From NCBI GenBank assembly GCA_027858275.1, contig JAQIDA010000232.1:1-7686 (forward strand): DNA of 7,686 bases, read 5' to 3'. Below the pieces are notes generated by a model that saw only the letters and a program-made list of their open reading frames with translations, was not told the origin of the DNA and made no database searches. Shown here piece by piece: positions 6,964 to 7,686 of this stretch; position 1 is the stretch's first letter, and the number at the start of each line of letters is the position of its first letter. The stretch is from Candidatus Kapaibacterium sp. (GTDB lineage Bacteria > Bacteroidota > Ignavibacteria > Kapaibacteriales > UBA2268). The position numbers and the translations under genes were made by a program.

Positions 6964-6989
6964 CAACCGTGGGGTTAACCCCACGGTTG
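6964..6989. repeat. perfect 26-bp palindrome, REP-like
   Basis: CAACCGTGGGGTT is followed immediately by its exact reverse complement, with no spacer, centred between 6976 and 6977. It is much richer in GC than its surroundings. It can fold as a hairpin but lacks a downstream T-run. Form and position (once, intergenic, after a stop codon) suit a dispersed repetitive extragenic palindrome, but a copy count needs the whole genome. Confidence 0.8.
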
Positions 6990-7010
6990 CCGGCAAGGAA
7001 TATTTTCCCT

Positions 7011-7041
7011 TTGAATATATCATACAATTCACTATATTCAA
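7011..7041. repeat. AT-rich inverted repeat
   Basis: Perfect 9-bp arms TTGAATATA (7011-7019) and TATATTCAA (7033-7041) flank a 13-nt spacer. The arms are almost all A and T, so chance is a real possibility; it could also be an operator or a weak hairpin. Confidence 0.4.
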
Positions 7042-7070
7042 TTAATCAGATCGCAAAAACATCATTGTAG

Positions 7071-7104
7071 TCGAATTAGACCTATCATAGGGGTAATAAT
7101 TCGA
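7071..7104. repeat. nested inverted repeat upstream of the propeller gene
   Basis: Perfect 8-bp arms TCGAATTA (7071-7078) and TAATTCGA (7097-7104) enclose a second small inverted repeat, CCTAT/ATAGG (7081-7085 and 7087-7091). It ends 64 nt before the start codon at 7169, a reasonable position for an operator or a leader hairpin. Confidence 0.45.
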
Positions 7105-7158
7105 GTAAGCACTAAAAATAATTAGCTGCTTAAAAGTATTGAATTTTTGAAATCAACT

Positions 7159-7162
7159 GAGG
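7159..7162 (+). promoter_or_regulatory. ribosome binding site of the propeller gene
   Basis: GAGG with a 6-nt spacer precedes the ATG at 7169 and supports that start. The same GAGGT context recurs before the ATG at 7655. Confidence 0.65.
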
Positions 7163-7168
7163 TATACC

Positions 7169-7627
7169 ATGAAAACGCAAACAATTCTTCTTATATCAAT
7201 CATAGCAATTATTTCCACTGTTTATTCAGCTACAGCTGAAGATAAGTGGGTGCAGTATACACATGGGGATTATGCGCGTGCTATCGCTGAAGAGGGTGAT
7301 TTCCTTTGGATAGGAACTAACGGCGGATTAGTTAAAATACACAAAACAACCAGTGAAAAGACTTTTTATAACACGTATAATTCGGGATTGCCGAGTAACA
7401 ATATTAAGGCAATTGCAATAGACCGCCAAGGAAATAAATGGATTGTAACTATAATTGGCGGAGTTGCAAAATATGACGGTACGAATTGGACTGTATATGA
7501 TAGCGGAAACTCCGGAATACCTCATAATTATGTGCTTTCGATTGCAATTGACAACCAAGGCAATAAATGTACCCCTTCAGAAACATTTATACCACTTTGG
7601 CATAAAAATTATTGGATAGTTTTCTAA
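7169..7627 (+). CDS. secreted two-component-regulator-propeller-type repeat protein, apparently truncated
   Basis: Residues 1-23 are a signal peptide (hydrophobic core, ATA before Glu24). The mature protein starts a beta-propeller of the kind found in periplasmic sensor regions of hybrid two-component regulators and in free secreted proteins of Bacteroidota relatives. Blade 1 has LWIGTNGGLVKI (46-57) and NSGLPSNNI. Blade 2 has IAIDRQGNKWIVTIIGGVAKYDGTNW (82-107) and NSGIPHNYV. Blade 3 starts IAIDNQGNK (125-133) and then breaks off: where a Trp-Ile-Gly-Thr-type strand should follow, the sequence reads CTPSETFIPLWHKNYWIVF and stops. Two and a bit blades cannot close a propeller, and no C-terminal sorting domain is present, so at 152 aa this is probably a truncated gene or a remnant. 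A short gene with another role cannot be excluded. Confidence 0.7.
   Translation: MKTQTILLISIIAIISTVYSATAEDKWVQYTHGDYARAIAEEGDFLWIGTNGGLVKIHKTTSEKTFYNTYNSGLPSNNIKAIAIDRQGNKWIVTIIGGVAKYDGTNWTVYDSGNSGIPHNYVLSIAIDNQGNKCTPSETFIPLWHKNYWIVF
7412..7569 (+). repeat. direct repeat of the blade-start motif (7412-7440 and 7541-7569)
   Basis: Two 29-nt copies, matching at 25 of 29 positions, encode IAIDRQGNKW and IAIDNQGNK(C). They are 129 nt (43 codons) apart, the length of one propeller blade. Similarity stops abruptly after base 7569, one base before completion of the expected Trp codon. Confidence 0.7.
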
Positions 7628-7654
7628 GAATTTACCTAATAAATTGAGGTTAAA

Positions 7655-7686
7655 ATGAAGAAGAGAACAAGTCCTGAATCAATCGT
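7655..7686 (+). CDS. start of a further gene, cut by the window end
   Basis: An ATG at 7655 follows GAGG (7646-7649) with a 5-nt spacer and opens the reading MKKRTSPESI, which continues to the window edge. The good ribosome-binding site and a position 27 nt after the previous stop suggest a real gene in the same transcript. Ten residues are too few to assign a product; the N-terminus is basic, but no hydrophobic segment is reached. Confidence 0.45.
   Translation, partial: MKKRTSPESI

Larger units (their letters stand above)
6904..7168. other. intergenic region rich in inverted repeats
   Basis: This 265-nt stretch has no supportable gene. It contains a 9-nt direct repeat TCCTGTTCA (6904-6912 and 6957-6965), a perfect 26-bp GC-rich palindrome (6964-6989), a dyad with 9-bp arms (7011-7019 and 7033-7041), and another with 8-bp arms (7071-7078 and 7097-7104). 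None is followed by a clear T-run, so termination of the upstream gene is uncertain. Confidence 0.6.

Noticed and set aside
6964..6989. Palindrome as intrinsic terminator of the 6208-6903 gene
   Set aside because: No T-run follows either arm, and the hairpin lies about 60 nt after the stop; a Rho-independent terminator is not supported.
6866..7046. Open frame continuing past the secreted-protein stop in another frame, suggesting a frameshifted longer protein
   Set aside because: It has no start and no recognisable motif, and it runs through the palindrome; the annotated stop closes a coherent protein.

Overview
The window is bacterial, moderately AT-rich and gene-dense, and looks like an ordinary chromosomal stretch from the Bacteroidota/Chlorobiota side of the tree (Ignavibacteria- or Kapabacteria-like). 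That placement is inferred from the style of the S9 peptidase, the secreted propeller protein of the 'two-component regulator propeller' type, and the combination of methylmalonyl-CoA epimerase with class I PanD. No marker gene such as an rRNA is present to confirm it.

Layout. Bases 1-1476 (+) hold the C-terminal two thirds of a polyphosphate kinase (ppk1), with every catalytic residue I could place at exactly the E. coli spacing. A 45-nt gap with no visible terminator leads to 1522-4140 (+), a secreted S9 (prolyl oligopeptidase) family serine peptidase. A perfect 14-bp stem terminator with T-runs on both strands (4160-4196) separates it from a convergent minus-strand operon. That operon reads, in transcription order, panD (aspartate 1-decarboxylase, 5837-5445), a GlmU-like nucleotidyltransferase lacking the acetyltransferase half (5426-4650), and mce (methylmalonyl-CoA epimerase, 4617-4216). 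It thus combines a CoA/pantothenate precursor enzyme, a sugar-nucleotide enzyme and a CoA-thioester epimerase.

A 370-nt AT-rich divergent intergenic region (5838-6207) carries a nested palindrome. It is followed by 6208-6903 (+), a secreted protein of unassigned family. Its motif order recalls the SUOX/oxidoreductase molybdopterin-binding fold, and it ends in an acidic 5-residue repeat tail. The next intergenic region (6904-7168) holds a perfect 26-bp GC-rich palindrome and two AT-rich dyads. The last complete gene, 7169-7627 (+), is a secreted propeller protein that stops in the middle of its third repeat and looks truncated. A further gene appears to begin at 7655 and runs off the window.

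How they work together. PPK1 (polyphosphate), PanD and the GlmU-like enzyme are cytoplasmic housekeeping functions. The S9 peptidase, the 231-aa protein and the propeller protein carry export signals and belong to the cell envelope or periplasm. I found no CRISPR array, tRNA, insertion sequence or obvious defence system. The points worth following are the truncated propeller gene, the GC-rich palindrome, the unassigned secreted protein and the single-domain GlmU homologue with changed active-site motifs.
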